From contig CATKZP010000002.1 in NCBI GenBank assembly GCA_949841355.1, forward strand, positions 124,001-188,000: DNA of 64,000 nucleotides, written 5' to 3'. The notes below the pieces were generated by a model. It searched no databases and was not told the DNA's origin. It saw only the letters and a list, made by a program, of their open reading frames with translations. Positions 63,888 through 64,000 of this stretch are shown here, piece after piece; the first letter of the stretch is position 1; each line of letters opens with the position of its first letter. A program made the translations under genes and the position numbers. The stretch comes from an uncultured Oscillospiraceae bacterium. Lineage in GTDB: Bacteria; Bacillota; Clostridia; Oscillospirales; Oscillospiraceae.

Positions 63888-64000
63888 GACCCAGCCCCCT
63901 CTCCGCTGCGCAGGGACAGCACCAGCTCCACCGCCGCGCCCTGCTCCGGCGTCACGCTCAATTCCAGCAGCCCGTCCGTCAGCGACACCGACAGGGCCTG
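63884..64000 (-). CDS. C-terminal end of a further pilus-operon gene (partial)
   Basis: Only the last 38 codons lie in the window (QALSVSLTDGLLELSVTPEQ onward, ending RSGEGAGS). They show alternating hydrophobic strands like the end of a pilin-type outer domain. The stop overlaps the next ATG in ATGA. The gene starts beyond the right edge; its family cannot be named from this piece. Confidence 0.55.
   Translation of the reverse strand, partial: QALSVSLTDGLLELSVTPEQGAAVELVLSLRSGEGAGS

Overview
The window looks like chromosomal DNA from a GC-rich, anaerobic, low-oxygen-tolerant Firmicute of the Oscillospiraceae type (Flavonifractor/Oscillibacter-like; this placement is inference). The reasons are an oxygen-sensitive class III ribonucleotide reductase, a SpoIIID sporulation regulator, a SpoIIIE/FtsK translocase, SLH-anchored surface proteins, strong AGGAGG ribosome sites and sigma-A promoters of the TTGACA-N17-TATAAT kind. 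Most of the window is ordinary, densely packed core genome with short operons on both strands separated by bidirectional hairpin terminators. There are no rRNA or tRNA genes, CRISPR arrays, prophage or insertion sequences that I can see.

Layout. 0-8.2 kb is a signalling block of visibly lower GC: a solute-binding lipoprotein and a chemoreceptor-like protein face away from a response regulator and two hybrid histidine kinases, the second of which is fused to a full DegV (fatty-acid-binding) domain. 8.3-12.5 kb holds a lipid glycosyltransferase/flippase pair and an HD protein-TrmO-phosphopantetheinyl transferase operon. 12.6-16.1 kb has a cysteine desulfurase, a MATE exporter, a Cys/His-repeat secreted protein and spoIIID. 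16.2-24.5 kb has RNA modification genes (rlmD, queH), an SLH-anchored S41 protease, a lipase-like hydrolase, a DMT exporter, a 3-methyladenine glycosylase and a GT2 enzyme. 24.5-27.9 kb is the nrdD-nrdG-dut nucleotide operon with a clear pair of NrdR boxes. 28-37.8 kb has two unknown proteins, a parS-like site in front of a DinB polymerase, uppP-ftsK, and an aconitase-family hydratase with a GNAT enzyme. 37.8-44 kb has a 1450-residue SLH surface protein and a ThrE exporter. 44-52 kb has an SGNH lipoprotein, a MITE-like repeat, an ECF sigma/anti-sigma-like pair, ftsH, rlmB and a degenerate P-type ATPase. 52-64 kb has a SsuABC-like ABC transporter, an LCP enzyme, an Fe-S aldo/keto reductase, prfB without the usual frameshift, a LysM-bearing 5'-nucleotidase, an RpiR regulator and the end of a type IV pilus cluster.

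The best candidates for something undescribed are: (1) a compact cassette at 42.45-42.76 kb, between the S-layer-like gene and thrE, where two convergent promoters sit in inverted repeats around a 31-residue hydrophobic peptide whose Shine-Dalgarno lies inside a GCAA-capped hairpin. This has the layout of a type I toxin-antitoxin locus. (2) The kinase-receiver-DegV fusion and its divergent receptor genes at 1-8.2 kb. (3) A P-type-ATPase-like membrane protein that has lost its phosphorylation motif. (4) A free-standing 36-codon gene with its own ribosome site and terminator at 57.3 kb. Coordinates of starts were chosen from ribosome binding sites and family alignments made by eye; no searches were run.
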